From Thalassotalea sp. 42_200_T64 (GTDB lineage Bacteria; Pseudomonadota; Gammaproteobacteria; Enterobacterales; Alteromonadaceae), in NCBI GenBank assembly GCA_002162925.1, contig MABC01000008.1, forward strand, positions 1 through 45,694: 45,694 bases of DNA, read 5' to 3'. The first letter of the stretch is position 1. Every line of letters starts with the position of its first letter. Of this stretch, positions 7,160 through 17,449 are shown piece by piece. A program made the position numbers and the translations under genes. The notes beneath the pieces were generated by a model, which worked only from the letters and a program-made list of their open reading frames with translations, was not told the origin of the DNA and did no database searches.

Positions 7160-9496
7160 TTAGAATTGATAATTTAAGTTAACAGAGATTGCTCTCGGTC
7201 TGCCAGGTCCAATAAAGTAAGGTGATTCAATATCAGGATAAAAATCTTCTAATACTTCATCAGCTTCACCATAGGTACCGAATGTTTCATAGTCATAATC
7301 AAGAACATTATCTACTTTTGCGGATAAAGTTAAACGTTTGTTTACCTGATAGGCCAAATATACATTAATTAAGGAGTGAGCAGATATTTTTTTATTTTCA
7401 TTAGCTTCATCACCGCGATAAAAAGAATCAGATGAATATAATAGTTCGCTACCAATGCTTAGTTTAGTGTTTATTTGCCAATCAGCATGAAACTTTATCT
7501 GATGTTGTGGTTGTCCAGGAACAACGTCACCAGGATTTACTTGACGATTAGCACCTAGTGGGTTCATTGGACTAAAAGAAATAAAAGGTGATTCAAACGT
7601 TGCTTTTAAATAGTTGTAGCTTGTACCTAATGTTATTTCATTTATTACAGTAGATAACGCTAACTCTACTCCTTGTCGTTGAATTTCACCAATATTAATA
7701 AAGTATCCTTCTGAAGAAGTAGAACCTGCTTGTTGGAAAATAATGTCATTAACTGTTTTAGTTGAGAATACTGTAGCACTCGCTGACATCGTATCAGCAT
7801 TATATTGCAACGATGCTTCAACTGTTTTGGCTACTACTTGCTCAAGTGGCGGATCAGAGACAAAGCCATTAGGTAATTTACATGGGTCGTCTTCATCAGC
7901 ACAGCTTAATTCAGCAGGGCTAGGTGCACGAGATGACTCACTGTAGCTAAGTTTTGCCGTTAAGTTCTCATATATTCCATAACTTACCCCTAGTGCTGGG
8001 TTAAAACGGTGAAATTTATGGTTGCCATCAAGAGAACCTTCACCACTATCAATGAGGTCATCCATTTCTATTTGGCTGTGATTGTAACGACCAGCAAAAT
8101 TTAGGGTGATTTGGTTTTCAAAGGCTACTGAATAAGAAGCGTAAAGATATTGCTGCTTAGTGGTTACCGCTAATTGAACTTGAGACTCACTATCAAAAAA
8201 ACCTGTTGGTGATACTGAACGATCATCATCAGCAGAATCATTATGAAGAATGCCAAATTGAGTGTTGCTGTTAAAACTTATATCGGCTTTATCGGCACCC
8301 AAACCAATAATGATTTCTTGATCGTAATCATTAAAGCTTGTTGAATGAGTTAATTGTGTGGCAAAACCATAACTGGTGTTGTCAGTAGCACCATCGTTTA
8401 ATGTGCCATCAACTTCATCAGGATCTATATTGCTAATATCACTGAATATCGTGTCTTCATCATAACCGACAAAGTCAACCATTGTTAAAGAGCCATCTTC
8501 TTCATCTTCCTCGCACAGGGTTTCACCTGTGCCTAAATCACATTCGTCATAATCACTGTCATCACCGTTTAATGATTTTATTTTATTTTTACGGTAATAA
8601 GCATTCGCTTGGATAGATAGCTGTTCATTAATAACAGAATCACTAGCAATGCTGATTATTTTGTATTTATTATTGGTTCTGTCTGGGTGAGTATATACCG
8701 CTTGACGACCTTCTATTGCTATAAGTTCTTCGGGTGCAGCGCCATTTCCTGTCATTTCATTATCATTAGCAGCGAGAGAAAGCTCAATTGAATTGTTGTC
8801 GTTTTGGTAACTCAATGTAGCAAGAGCTTGTTTTAATTCACTTTGAGAAAAATCACGCCAACCATCTTCTTGGTAACTATTAACGATAAAATAGTAGCCC
8901 CAATTGTCCTGATTTCCACCTGATTGCACCGTATATTGCTGTTGACCAAAGCTACCTAAGCGTACATCAAGTTCATTATTTTTATAATTAAAACCATTTT
9001 TTGTTTTTAATGCTAGCGCTCCGCCTAAAGTGTTTTGTCCAAAAGCGGGGTTAGAACCTGAATATAGGGCTACAGTATCGAGTGCAGCAAGAGGAATAAG
9101 ATCCCAGTTTACTGTATCTCCAAAAGGCTCATTAAACCTAACACCGTTTAAATAAACAGAAATACCTTGTGGTAAGCCCAATAATGGTGAAGCGGTGAAG
9201 CCACGATAGTTAACATCAGGTTGGAATGGGTTGTTTTGCACGTCATTAATATTGATGCTGATTAATTGGTTTCTCATATAATCAGCAAGTGATGTTGCTT
9301 GGGTTCGGGTGATATCATCTTGAGTAATATGCTGAACGCTACCAATAATGTTTTGTGCTGTTATATGGCTGGATAATGGCGTGTTGCCAATAACCTTTAT
9401 TTTTTCAATTTCTTCGGTAGGTTGCGCACCTTCAATAGGTTGTGCTAATAAGGAGAAGGCAGTTACTATACTACTAATTGCAATAATGCATTGCAT
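7160..9496 (-). CDS. TonB-dependent outer-membrane receptor with acidic loops
   Basis: The 778-residue protein has a signal peptide (about 1-23), a TonB-box-like EKIKVIG, a plug domain (about 40-165, with 'LNGVRFNEPFGDTVNWDLIP' and 'NPAFGQNTLGGALALKTKNG') and a 22-strand-type barrel ending in Phe (SVNLNYQF). Two loops are unusual. Residues 311-369 are about 40% Asp/Glu and include a Cys pair (C319, C328). A second short loop at about 532-539 reads CADEDDPC. These could bind a cation or a cationic complex (inference). It heads an operon with a NitT/TauT-type ABC importer and is preceded by a perfect palindrome at 9650-9665. Confidence 0.88.
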   Translation of the reverse strand: MQCIIAISSIVTAFSLLAQPIEGAQPTEEIEKIKVIGNTPLSSHITAQNIIGSVQHITQDDITRTQATSLADYMRNQLISININDVQNNPFQPDVNYRGFTASPLLGLPQGISVYLNGVRFNEPFGDTVNWDLIPLAALDTVALYSGSNPAFGQNTLGGALALKTKNGFNYKNNELDVRLGSFGQQQYTVQSGGNQDNWGYYFIVNSYQEDGWRDFSQSELKQALATLSYQNDNNSIELSLAANDNEMTGNGAAPEELIAIEGRQAVYTHPDRTNNKYKIISIASDSVINEQLSIQANAYYRKNKIKSLNGDDSDYDECDLGTGETLCEEDEEDGSLTMVDFVGYDEDTIFSDISNIDPDEVDGTLNDGATDNTSYGFATQLTHSTSFNDYDQEIIIGLGADKADISFNSNTQFGILHNDSADDDRSVSPTGFFDSESQVQLAVTTKQQYLYASYSVAFENQITLNFAGRYNHSQIEMDDLIDSGEGSLDGNHKFHRFNPALGVSYGIYENLTAKLSYSESSRAPSPAELSCADEDDPCKLPNGFVSDPPLEQVVAKTVEASLQYNADTMSASATVFSTKTVNDIIFQQAGSTSSEGYFINIGEIQRQGVELALSTVINEITLGTSYNYLKATFESPFISFSPMNPLGANRQVNPGDVVPGQPQHQIKFHADWQINTKLSIGSELLYSSDSFYRGDEANENKKISAHSLINVYLAYQVNKRLTLSAKVDNVLDYDYETFGTYGEADEVLEDFYPDIESPYFIGPGRPRAISVNLNYQF

Positions 9497-9649
9497 TTTA
9501 ATATTCCGTTAATGATGAATTTAATTTATGTTGCTTAATGTAACTTTGTTTTAACAAAAATGTAATATAAAGAATTTAAAGATGAAGGGGCTATTTTAAA
9601 TTAAACGTTAATAAAATTAGTTGGTTATAGTTTTTGTTATTTTTTTTTG

Positions 9650-9665
9650 CCCTACTAAAGTAGGG
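9650..9665. promoter_or_regulatory. Palindromic candidate operator upstream of the receptor gene
   Basis: CCCTACTAAAGTAGGG has perfect 7-bp arms around AA. A weaker copy of the core (CTAAAA, TAAAA at 9678-9682) lies exactly 22 bp away. On the minus strand the hairpin is followed by A's rather than T's, so it is not a terminator for nahK. Related sequences occur upstream of pqqA, pedF and the dehydrogenase, which suggests a shared regulator such as the ErbR-like protein. Confidence 0.55.
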
Positions 9666-9718
9666 TAAGTTTACAACTAAAATCATAGAAGGTTTTACCT
9701 AAAATATAATGTGTTATT

Positions 9719-12268
9719 TTACCTTAACAGGTGCAATATCGATGTTTTTAATTTCATCGGTTTTACTGGTTTATTTAATAATAATATAGTGGTGTTTTTA
9801 ATTTCATTTTTTAATGATTTACTATAGTTTGCGGTGATCATTAATGTTGGCAAAGGGGAACGACGACCTTCATTGATGATTTTCGCTTCTTCTATGCCTG
9901 TTCTTCCATCATCTAAATGGTAATCAACGATTAATATATCAGCATTATCATTGTAAATATCGACTTGTTGCTTTAGATCTTCAAGACTTATTGCTGTGAC
10001 CACATGACAATCCCAACCACCAAGTAAATGAGCCATGCCATCACAAATGTTAGCATCGTTATCTATTAGCCATATTTTACGGTGGCTTAATGTTGTATTT
10101 TGTAGTGTTTTGCTATGTTGCTCATTCACTGCGGGGATTTGGTCTGCTTTACCAAGTGGCACTTGAATGGAAAACATAGAGCCTTTTCCTTGCACTGATT
10201 TAACTTTAATCGAGTGTTCTAATACCTTAGCTATTTTATCAACAATGGCTAAACCTAAACCTAGTCCATTTCTAAAGGCTATTTTTGAGGTTTTAAGACG
10301 TTTAAACTCTTGGAATATTTCATTAATTTTATCTTTGGCTATTCCTACACCATTATCCCATACTTCAATAGATACAACGTTACCTTGCCTCCTACAACCT
10401 AATAATATTTTACCGTTATTGGTATATCTAAACGCATTAGAAAGAAAGTTTCGTAATACACGGGCAAGTAAAACACTATCACTATTGACGATTAAACTGG
10501 TTGGCACATAACTTAGAGTTACTTGATAAAGCTTTGTTTGTTGTTGATATTCATGTGCTAAGTTACTAAGTAAATTAGCAAGGTTGAAAGAAGATTTATC
10601 AGCTTTAACAATACCTGCATCAAGTTTAGAAATATCAACTAAGGTACAAATTAAATTATCTAAATCATCTAATGAAGCATCTACGGAGTTAACAAGTGAT
10701 TGTAACTGTGGCTCTTTTACTTGCTCAGCTAAAGAACTATTAAATAATTGGGCGGCATTTAATGGTTGTAATAAATCATGACTAACAGCCGCCAAAAATT
10801 TTGTTTTAGAGAGGTTAGCAAGATCTGCTTCATTAATGGCTTTAACTAAATTGTTTTGTGCTAGCTGATGCCCTTCAATTTCTGTTTGTAATTGGGACGT
10901 TCTTTCTTCAACTCTCAGCTCTAATTGAGCATGAGCTTTTTGTAATGCCAATGCATCCTGTTTACGTCGAGTAATATCACGTATCAGAACAAAAAATCCC
11001 AGTACGTTATCTTGGCTATCGATATTTGGCACGTAAGATTTTAGTAAATAACAAGGAGTACCTGTTTGGTTTGTTTCTTCTGTTTCAAAAATGACATTTT
11101 CACCACTTAGTGCTTTATCTACATAGGGCTTAATTTTATCGAGATTGAAACTACTACTATTATATTGGCTTTCTAGCTCGTACAGATGGGTGGGTGTATA
11201 ACCATACCAGTCTTTGTAAACTTTATTGATGAATTCAAATTTAAGATCGGCACCAACATAGGCGATCATCGCGGGCACGTTATCTGTGATTAATCGCAAC
11301 CAACGTTCACTTTTTTTCAATGATTCAGCATAACGATGTCGCTCGGTAATATCGGTATATGTTTTGATTAATTTGCCATTATTTAAATGATGATCTCTTA
11401 TTTCTAATACGGTGCCATTTGACAGTGTTTGTACGTAGCAATCATGTCCAGTTTCTGTTTGTAGATCTAGTTCCGTTAAATTAATAATATTATTAAAGTA
11501 AGGTTTTTCATTGAGTAGGTTAGGAGCTAATTGACTTATTTGTGCAAAGCGTTCATTCCACACTTCAATTTGTTTATGATTGCTAATTAAGATAACACCT
11601 TGAGAAAGATTGTCTATTAAGCTTTGTAGTAATAAAGACTTGTTGGTCATGCCTTTTTCGAAGCGAACATTTTCGGCTGTTTTTAATGCGGTAATATCAC
11701 TGTAAAGCATTACCCAACCGCCCTCCATGGTACGACGCTCATGTAATTGAAGCCAACGACCATTAGATAATTTATAGACGGGATTCATGTTATAGGAATC
11801 GCCAGGGTAAACATGGCGAATAATCCCACTATTTTTTGCTCTATTTTTTAAATCTTTTAGATTTGTGCCGACACTAATAGAAAAACCAAGATCTTCCCAG
11901 AAATCAGTAAAATTACTATTTTGTAATAAAACTCTGCCATCACTATCAAGTAAAACGAACCCGTCGGATATGCTGTCTACTGCATCAATAAAACGTTGTT
12001 TAAAAATGTGAGCTTCATTATTTGCTTTAGTTAATGCTTGATTACTACACCTTAAATCAATTAAGGTGCTTTTTAATTCTTGGGTTTTTTCTCTTACCTG
12101 TTTAGCTAAGTAAACTGAGCTTTCAAATGCAGTATAAGGCGCAAATTGATTGCCATGGTTTTCTACCCGCTCCATTAAAGCTATATTGATTTTTTTTAAT
12201 GTATTATTTTGTTCTTTAAGTTGTTTTATTTGCTCAATTAATGAAGCTTCATTGCTCAGCTCACTCAT
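9719..12268 (-). CDS. nahK: NahK/ErcS'-like hybrid sensor histidine kinase
   Basis: The protein has about 849 residues. An N-terminal coiled coil is followed by three PAS-like modules (about 90-200, 205-315, 320-440), the last ending 'LIRDITRRKQ', and a second coiled coil. The HisKA domain contains phospho-acceptor H497 (AAVSHDLLQPLNAAQ). The HATPase has the N-box RNFLSNAFRYT and the G-boxes DNGVG and GLGLGL. The C-terminal receiver has D782 (ILIVDYHLDDG). This architecture and the upstream FIST gene match NahK (ErcS'), the NosP-associated kinase next to the ethanol-oxidation genes in Pseudomonas aeruginosa. I start at the ATG inside ATGAGTGA, which overlaps the nosP stop by 8 bp; a start 33 bp upstream is possible. 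It probably works with the ErbR-like regulator. Confidence 0.85.
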   Translation of the reverse strand: MSELSNEASLIEQIKQLKEQNNTLKKINIALMERVENHGNQFAPYTAFESSVYLAKQVREKTQELKSTLIDLRCSNQALTKANNEAHIFKQRFIDAVDSISDGFVLLDSDGRVLLQNSNFTDFWEDLGFSISVGTNLKDLKNRAKNSGIIRHVYPGDSYNMNPVYKLSNGRWLQLHERRTMEGGWVMLYSDITALKTAENVRFEKGMTNKSLLLQSLIDNLSQGVILISNHKQIEVWNERFAQISQLAPNLLNEKPYFNNIINLTELDLQTETGHDCYVQTLSNGTVLEIRDHHLNNGKLIKTYTDITERHRYAESLKKSERWLRLITDNVPAMIAYVGADLKFEFINKVYKDWYGYTPTHLYELESQYNSSSFNLDKIKPYVDKALSGENVIFETEETNQTGTPCYLLKSYVPNIDSQDNVLGFFVLIRDITRRKQDALALQKAHAQLELRVEERTSQLQTEIEGHQLAQNNLVKAINEADLANLSKTKFLAAVSHDLLQPLNAAQLFNSSLAEQVKEPQLQSLVNSVDASLDDLDNLICTLVDISKLDAGIVKADKSSFNLANLLSNLAHEYQQQTKLYQVTLSYVPTSLIVNSDSVLLARVLRNFLSNAFRYTNNGKILLGCRRQGNVVSIEVWDNGVGIAKDKINEIFQEFKRLKTSKIAFRNGLGLGLAIVDKIAKVLEHSIKVKSVQGKGSMFSIQVPLGKADQIPAVNEQHSKTLQNTTLSHRKIWLIDNDANICDGMAHLLGGWDCHVVTAISLEDLKQQVDIYNDNADILIVDYHLDDGRTGIEEAKIINEGRRSPLPTLMITANYSKSLKNEIKNTTILLLNKPVKPMKLKTSILHLLR

Positions 12269-13427
12269 TAAGCTTAATCTTTTTAGCATTATTTTTTGCA
12301 ATAAAAACGCCAGCTAATGTTTGATTTAAATGAATACCGTTAATATGTTCTGCGTAGCCGTTGAAACCAGCTACGTTGTATTTATCATATAATTCGATTG
12401 CTTGGCTCTGTAAACTTTTTTGCTCTATTTCAATGCGACGGAAATAACATTCGCAGGTAAGCACAAGTTCAGGTTTGCCTAGACGTTGTGTCATGCTTTC
12501 TAGTTTATCGTTCAAAGGAGGTAAAATATCATCCATTTCAACGGCTGTAAGCACAACACCTACATCAATAGCACAATAAAAAGTTAAGCTTAAATCGTCA
12601 ATATTGACTTTTTGTATTGATCGAATAAAGTATCGCCCGCCTACCTTTACTGCAAGGGGATTAAGTGAAAATATCTCTGGTGTTAAATCACTTATCTTTA
12701 TATTTAGCAATTTAGCGTATTCACTTGCAGCAGGCATAGCATTGAATTCATATGCTATTCTACTATTAATGTCAGCTTTCGTTATGACCAGTTTTTCAGT
12801 AGGCCGCTTAATATGGTCGCAATTAAATACTTCAAATGAACATGTAGTATTGAATAGCATGACTATAGCAGCCTGTTGGTGAAATTTATTCTGGTAAAAA
12901 ATATGAGTTATGGCTAAATTAAAATCATCACCAGCAGAGCCACCAAAATGTGCAATACCACCAGTAGCATAATTTAAAGTCTGTAAAAAGAGTTCTTCTT
13001 TAGTTGATAGCCCATCGAGTAAAGTCAGCAGAAAACTATTTTCTTTTATTGAGGATAATTCTTTTAAAGAGCACTGTTCAGTTAGCTCATTAATGGTAGT
13101 TTGTGCATCTATAATGGAAAAATTATCCATCGACTCTATAATTTTAGCACTAATAGAAAAATATTTACTAGAAAACCCTATAGCGACAATTGATTTTTTC
13201 CCATAGCCATTCGGGGTTATTTCACCTGCAGTTGTGCAACCTACAATGTCAATATTATCTAAGCTTTGTGTCATTGCGATTGCTAATTCGTCTAACTGAT
13301 AAGCAGAGGAACAGTAAAATAGCACAAAACTAATATCAGGGTGATTTAACTGTTGCTGTATCTCTTTAGCTGCTTCAAATGCATCAAGGGACTTGCTAAC
13401 TGCAATTACTGTTTTTATGTCTGCCAT
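12261..13427 (-). CDS. nosP: NosP-like FIST-domain sensor
   Basis: The 388-residue cytoplasmic protein shows the FIST_N fold ('FVLFYCSSAYQLDELAIAM', 'VGCTTAGEITPNGYGKKS') followed by a FIST_C domain ('LTCECYFRRIEIEQ', 'VAGFNGYAEHINGIHLNQTL'). In Pseudomonas the FIST protein NosP binds nitric oxide through heme and controls the co-transcribed kinase NahK. Here the gene likewise runs directly into the kinase gene with an 8-bp overlap. I cannot assign the heme ligand from sequence, and other FIST proteins sense different ligands. The identification therefore rests on fold plus synteny. Confidence 0.8.
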   Translation of the reverse strand: MADIKTVIAVSKSLDAFEAAKEIQQQLNHPDISFVLFYCSSAYQLDELAIAMTQSLDNIDIVGCTTAGEITPNGYGKKSIVAIGFSSKYFSISAKIIESMDNFSIIDAQTTINELTEQCSLKELSSIKENSFLLTLLDGLSTKEELFLQTLNYATGGIAHFGGSAGDDFNLAITHIFYQNKFHQQAAIVMLFNTTCSFEVFNCDHIKRPTEKLVITKADINSRIAYEFNAMPAASEYAKLLNIKISDLTPEIFSLNPLAVKVGGRYFIRSIQKVNIDDLSLTFYCAIDVGVVLTAVEMDDILPPLNDKLESMTQRLGKPELVLTCECYFRRIEIEQKSLQSQAIELYDKYNVAGFNGYAEHINGIHLNQTLAGVFIAKNNAKKIKLNE

Positions 13428-13497
13428 TCTTTTGCCTATTAGTTAGTGTACAGCTTATTTTGTTTTCTATATTAACAAATATTGTGTAACACTAACA

Positions 13498-15666
13498 TTA
13501 TGCTACCCGTTTTATTTTAATCGCTCTTTTACTATATTTGTTAACAACACACAACGTAGGGTTTTCAATAGTAACTAAACACTCTAAACATTGAATACAT
13601 TCACTATAATCAATAGAGCCATTACTCCTAATGGCATCAATTTCACACTTTTTATTACGGCATAATTGACAAGGGTTGCCACACTCTTTTCTCCTTGTTA
13701 ACCATTTTAATAATGGATAGCGACCTAGAATGGCTAACCCAGCACCTAAAGGGCAAATATAACGACAGTAGAATTTGTGAACTTTTAAGCCTAATAATAA
13801 TAAAAGTGCCGCATAGAGAACAAACGGCCAATAACGAATAAAATTCAATGTGATACTGGTTTTAAACGGCTCTATTTCGGCAAGCCTTTCCGCCAATGAA
13901 AGAGAATAAAGTGAGGTGCCAAGCAAGGTGAATAAAATTATATACTTGATTTTTTGTGCCTGTTTATGATGCTTCGGTGAGATTTTTATTTGTTTTATAC
14001 GAAGTTTTTTTGCGAGTAAACTTAGTATTTCTTGTAACGCCCCAAAAGGGCATAACCAACCACAAAATAGCCCTCGTCCTACGATAAATAGACTAATAAA
14101 GACAAAAACCCACAGAATAAAAATAATGGGATCTAATAAAAATACAGAAAGTGTAAAGCCGTTAACCAGTGATAATAATAAGGTGTAAATATTAACAACG
14201 GACAATTGTCCTTGGCTATAATAACCAATAAAAGCAACGGTAAAAATTAGCATAGTTAAACGTATTTTATGAATAGCGTTAACATGACGAGCTAATTGTT
14301 TTTGTTTAAAAAATAATAAAGATAAAATAAAGAGGTATACAGATAATACCGCTATTTCAACACGGCGACTTGACCATATCCTTACCCATAAAGGTTGTTG
14401 TTTTTCTACTATGATTTTGGGAGTGTAAAATAAATTTTTAGGCAATGTTAGTGAGGTACTAAATAGGTATTGTTGTTTCACTAAAAATGACTGGTTATAG
14501 TTTATTGCTAATGAAACCTCGAAAGGTTGACTTATTTTAAAACCTGATTGAGATTTTATTCTGAATATATTTTGTTGAATGCTTTGTTGAGTACTACCTA
14601 AACCTTGGCCTGGAATTATTATATCGAACAAAGGATCATAATAACTATAAAAATCTATATCGCGAATATCTACAGGAAAATCATCTTGTACAATACTTAA
14701 TCTAGCGGGTACTGTTTGCGGAATAAAGTTTTCACTAGCATAAGAATAAGCTCCACGATTAAATACCATTAGAGCATGTTCACCAAGCTTAAGGCTTTCG
14801 AGTAATCGTTGATACTCTGCTTCACCTAAAAGGTTTTTACCAATAATAGGAATGTTAACAAAAGCAAAATACAGATCAATAAAGTTGTTCTTATCTTGAG
14901 TTAAGCCGGGATCTAACTCTTTAATAGCATCTACTAATTCGCTAGAAACACCTTCAGTAAGTTTTAAACTTTGATTTTTAGTTACTTGCCAGTGTTTTAT
15001 ATAACCTTGTTCTAGTAGTTGCTTAAAGGTAAGTTTAGTGAAAAAGTCAGGAGCAATTATTACTGTTGAAATGGTCGGTAATACTTCTAGCTTCGCTCTT
15101 GCAACCTTTAAAGCAGAAGCAATAATGGTGTCGTTAATCACCATAATTGATATTGTCGCTCTTGTTATACCATCAAAATTGGTAATACCAGCAGAACTCT
15201 TATCTTGAGCATTAATAATATAACGCTCTTTTATAGAATGCCCTTTATATCTGTCGATAAAGTCAAACATAGGTTGCTCACCAAGACCATGCAAAAAAAT
15301 AGGCTCATGGTGGGTTAGTACTTTAAGACCTGTAAATATGCCATTAATATCTAATCCAATTAATATATTGATGGTTTTACCTGAAAAACCAATGAAATTG
15401 GTAAAGTCGTCAGTCTCAAACACGTAACCTAGTAATTGATTCAGTTGATATACAGGGGTTACTGCTAAGTTAGGAACTGGTCGACCAATATGTGTAGCAT
15501 CAGGGAATATGGCTGCTATATCTGCAGGGATTGTCGTTACTTCTTGGTTTTTAAAAGAACTAGAATTATCAAAAGCAAAGACTGGTTGTAAGGATATACA
15601 AAAGAATAAAAAAAGAAAATAAAAATGAAACCGTAATAGGGTAACTATGCTCATATTAAACCACAA
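13498..15666 (-). CDS. NosR/NirI-like membrane flavo-iron-sulfur protein
   Basis: The protein has about 722 residues. A signal peptide precedes a periplasmic FMN-binding domain with the flavinylation-type motif DGITRAT (Thr at about 171). A long periplasmic region and about six membrane helices follow. The cytoplasmic cysteine clusters are CGWLCPFGA, CRYICPLGA, CGNPCQLCRNKKC and CIQCLEC, which suggest polyferredoxin-type Fe-S centres. This is the NosR/NirI layout, normally linked to nitrous oxide respiration, but no nosZ is present here. It lies 70 bp upstream of nosP on the same strand. The start may be TTG (15666) or the ATG 12 bp later. A role in electron transfer across the membrane for the NO-responsive or PQQ system is inference. 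Confidence 0.85.
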   Translation of the reverse strand: MWFNMSIVTLLRFHFYFLFLFFCISLQPVFAFDNSSSFKNQEVTTIPADIAAIFPDATHIGRPVPNLAVTPVYQLNQLLGYVFETDDFTNFIGFSGKTINILIGLDINGIFTGLKVLTHHEPIFLHGLGEQPMFDFIDRYKGHSIKERYIINAQDKSSAGITNFDGITRATISIMVINDTIIASALKVARAKLEVLPTISTVIIAPDFFTKLTFKQLLEQGYIKHWQVTKNQSLKLTEGVSSELVDAIKELDPGLTQDKNNFIDLYFAFVNIPIIGKNLLGEAEYQRLLESLKLGEHALMVFNRGAYSYASENFIPQTVPARLSIVQDDFPVDIRDIDFYSYYDPLFDIIIPGQGLGSTQQSIQQNIFRIKSQSGFKISQPFEVSLAINYNQSFLVKQQYLFSTSLTLPKNLFYTPKIIVEKQQPLWVRIWSSRRVEIAVLSVYLFILSLLFFKQKQLARHVNAIHKIRLTMLIFTVAFIGYYSQGQLSVVNIYTLLLSLVNGFTLSVFLLDPIIFILWVFVFISLFIVGRGLFCGWLCPFGALQEILSLLAKKLRIKQIKISPKHHKQAQKIKYIILFTLLGTSLYSLSLAERLAEIEPFKTSITLNFIRYWPFVLYAALLLLLGLKVHKFYCRYICPLGAGLAILGRYPLLKWLTRRKECGNPCQLCRNKKCEIDAIRSNGSIDYSECIQCLECLVTIENPTLCVVNKYSKRAIKIKRVA

Positions 15667-15721
15667 AGTAACCCTTCAAGCAGTGGAGGGCTATTATTAT
15701 TTTAAAGGTTATTACTCACTC

Positions 15722-15803
15722 TAGCTACCGCCATTCTCATAATGTTTAATTGAGTATTTCAGGATTAATACTCAAAACTCGGTTAAGAGACCTACAGAAT
15801 GAC
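15722..15803. repeat. Nested inverted-repeat element between exaC and the NosR-like gene
   Basis: An inner stem TTGAGTATT (15750-15758) pairs with AATACTCAA (15767-15775). Outside it, TAGCTACCGCCATTCT pairs imperfectly with AGAATGACGGCTA. The whole could fold as one long hairpin. It may be an extragenic palindromic repeat or a processing or termination site after exaC. There is no clean T-tract. Confidence 0.4.
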
Positions 15804-15827
15804 GGCTACCTCAGAATGAGTTATCGA

Positions 15828-17348
15828 TTAAAAGAAACCTAATGGGCTAGTGCTATAACTAACCAACAAGTTTTTAGTATGCTGATAACCATCTAACATC
15901 ATTTTGTGATTCTCACGACCAATACCTGATTTTTTATAGCCACCAAAAGCAGCATGAGCTGGGTATAAATGGTAACAGTTAGTCCAAACACGACCTGCTT
16001 CAATACCACGCCCCATACGATATGCAAGGTTAGTATCACGAGTCCAAACACCTGCGCCTAAACCAAAAGAAGTGTCATTAGCTATTTGCAGAGCTTCTTC
16101 AGCAGTTTTAAAGGTTGTTACTGAAATAACAGGGCCAAAAATTTCTTCTTGGAAAACTCGCATTGAGTTATCACCTTTTAAAATGGTTGGTTGAATATAA
16201 TAACCAGTATCTAATGAACCATTTAAGTTTTCAGAACTACCACCAGTGAGTACTGTAGCACCTTCATCCCTACCTACTTGTAAATAGCCCATAATCTTAT
16301 CATATTGCGCTTTAGATGCTTGTGCACCAACCATAGTGCTAACATCAAGCGGGTTACCACGAACGATATTTTTGGTTTTTTCAAGCACTTTTTCCATGAA
16401 TTCATCAAAGATATCTTCTTGTACTAATACGCGAGAAGGACAAGTACATACCTCACCTTGGTTAAAGAAACCTAAAGCAAAACCTTCAGCACATTTGTCA
16501 AGGTAATCATCTTCAAATTGAGTGATGTCACTAAAGAAAATATTAGGTGATTTACCACCAAGCTCAACGGTAGAAGGAATTATATTTTCAGCAGCACATT
16601 TTAATATGTGTTGACCAACAGGGGTAGAACCAGTGAAAGAAATTTTGCCGATACGAGTACTGGTTGCTAATGCTTCACCTGCCTCTTTACCGAAACCATT
16701 AACAACATTCAATACACCATCTGGTAGTAAATCACCAATAACTTCCATAAGCACAAGGATACTTGCGGGTGTTTGCTCTGCTGGTTTTAAAACAATACAG
16801 TTACCCGTAGCAAGTGCAGGCGCTAATTTCCATGCTGCCATTAGTATTGGAAAGTTCCACGGAATAATTTGACCAACAACCCCAAGAGGTTCATGGAAGT
16901 GATAAGCGACAGTGTCGTCATCTATTTGTGAAATTGAACCTTCTTGAGCGCGGATACAGCCAGCAAAATAACGGAAATGATCAGCACACAGAGGAATGTC
17001 AGCAGCAAGTGTTTCACGTACTGGTTTACCATTATCCCATGTTTCAGCTACAGCTAATATTTCAAGGTTCTCTTCAATGCGGTCAGCTATTTTTAATAAA
17101 ATATTTGAGCGTTCTGCTGCTGAGGTTTTCCCCCATGCTGTTTTTGCAGCGTGAGCTGCATCAAGAGCTAATTCAATGTCTTCAGTGCTTGAACGAGGGA
17201 TTTCACAAAATACTTCGCCTGTTACAGGGGTAGAATTACTAAAATAATTTCCTTTTACTGGTGCAACCCATTGACCTCCAATATAGTTTCCATATTTTTC
17301 TTTAAATGTAATTACTGAATTTTCACTTCCTGGATTTGCATAGATCAT
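15828..17348 (-). CDS. exaC: NAD-dependent aldehyde dehydrogenase ExaC
   Basis: The 506-residue enzyme oxidises the aldehyde released by the quinoprotein alcohol dehydrogenase to the acid in the cytoplasm. It shows the NAD-site segment '[14 protein letters not shown]', general base E262 (VELGGKSPN) and catalytic C301 ([13 protein letters not shown]). Length and sequence match the ExaC/AldA-type acetaldehyde dehydrogenases that accompany exaA and pqq genes. It has its own ribosome site (GAGGTG) and a 200-bp leader that carries a tandem 16-bp repeat. The ATG at 17348 agrees with the usual family N-terminus. Confidence 0.93.
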   Translation of the reverse strand: MIYANPGSENSVITFKEKYGNYIGGQWVAPVKGNYFSNSTPVTGEVFCEIPRSSTEDIELALDAAHAAKTAWGKTSAAERSNILLKIADRIEENLEILAVAETWDNGKPVRETLAADIPLCADHFRYFAGCIRAQEGSISQIDDDTVAYHFHEPLGVVGQIIPWNFPILMAAWKLAPALATGNCIVLKPAEQTPASILVLMEVIGDLLPDGVLNVVNGFGKEAGEALATSTRIGKISFTGSTPVGQHILKCAAENIIPSTVELGGKSPNIFFSDITQFEDDYLDKCAEGFALGFFNQGEVCTCPSRVLVQEDIFDEFMEKVLEKTKNIVRGNPLDVSTMVGAQASKAQYDKIMGYLQVGRDEGATVLTGGSSENLNGSLDTGYYIQPTILKGDNSMRVFQEEIFGPVISVTTFKTAEEALQIANDTSFGLGAGVWTRDTNLAYRMGRGIEAGRVWTNCYHLYPAHAAFGGYKKSGIGRENHKMMLDGYQHTKNLLVSYSTSPLGFF

Positions 17349-17449
17349 AATTCACCTCGTTGTAATAGGCCTAGCAGAATTTGATCTTTTTCTGTGGTCT
17401 ATTTTTGATTATTTTATTTAGTTAAATATATTTACAAATGATTGATAGT

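Noticed and set aside
9640..9670. The 9650-9665 hairpin as a terminator for nahK
   Set aside because: On the minus strand the stem is followed by a run of A's, not T's. The T-run lies on the wrong side.
13498..15666. Nitrous oxide respiration cluster inferred from the NosR-like gene
   Set aside because: No nosZ, nosD, nosF or nosY is present in the window. The NosR/NirI architecture alone does not indicate denitrification.
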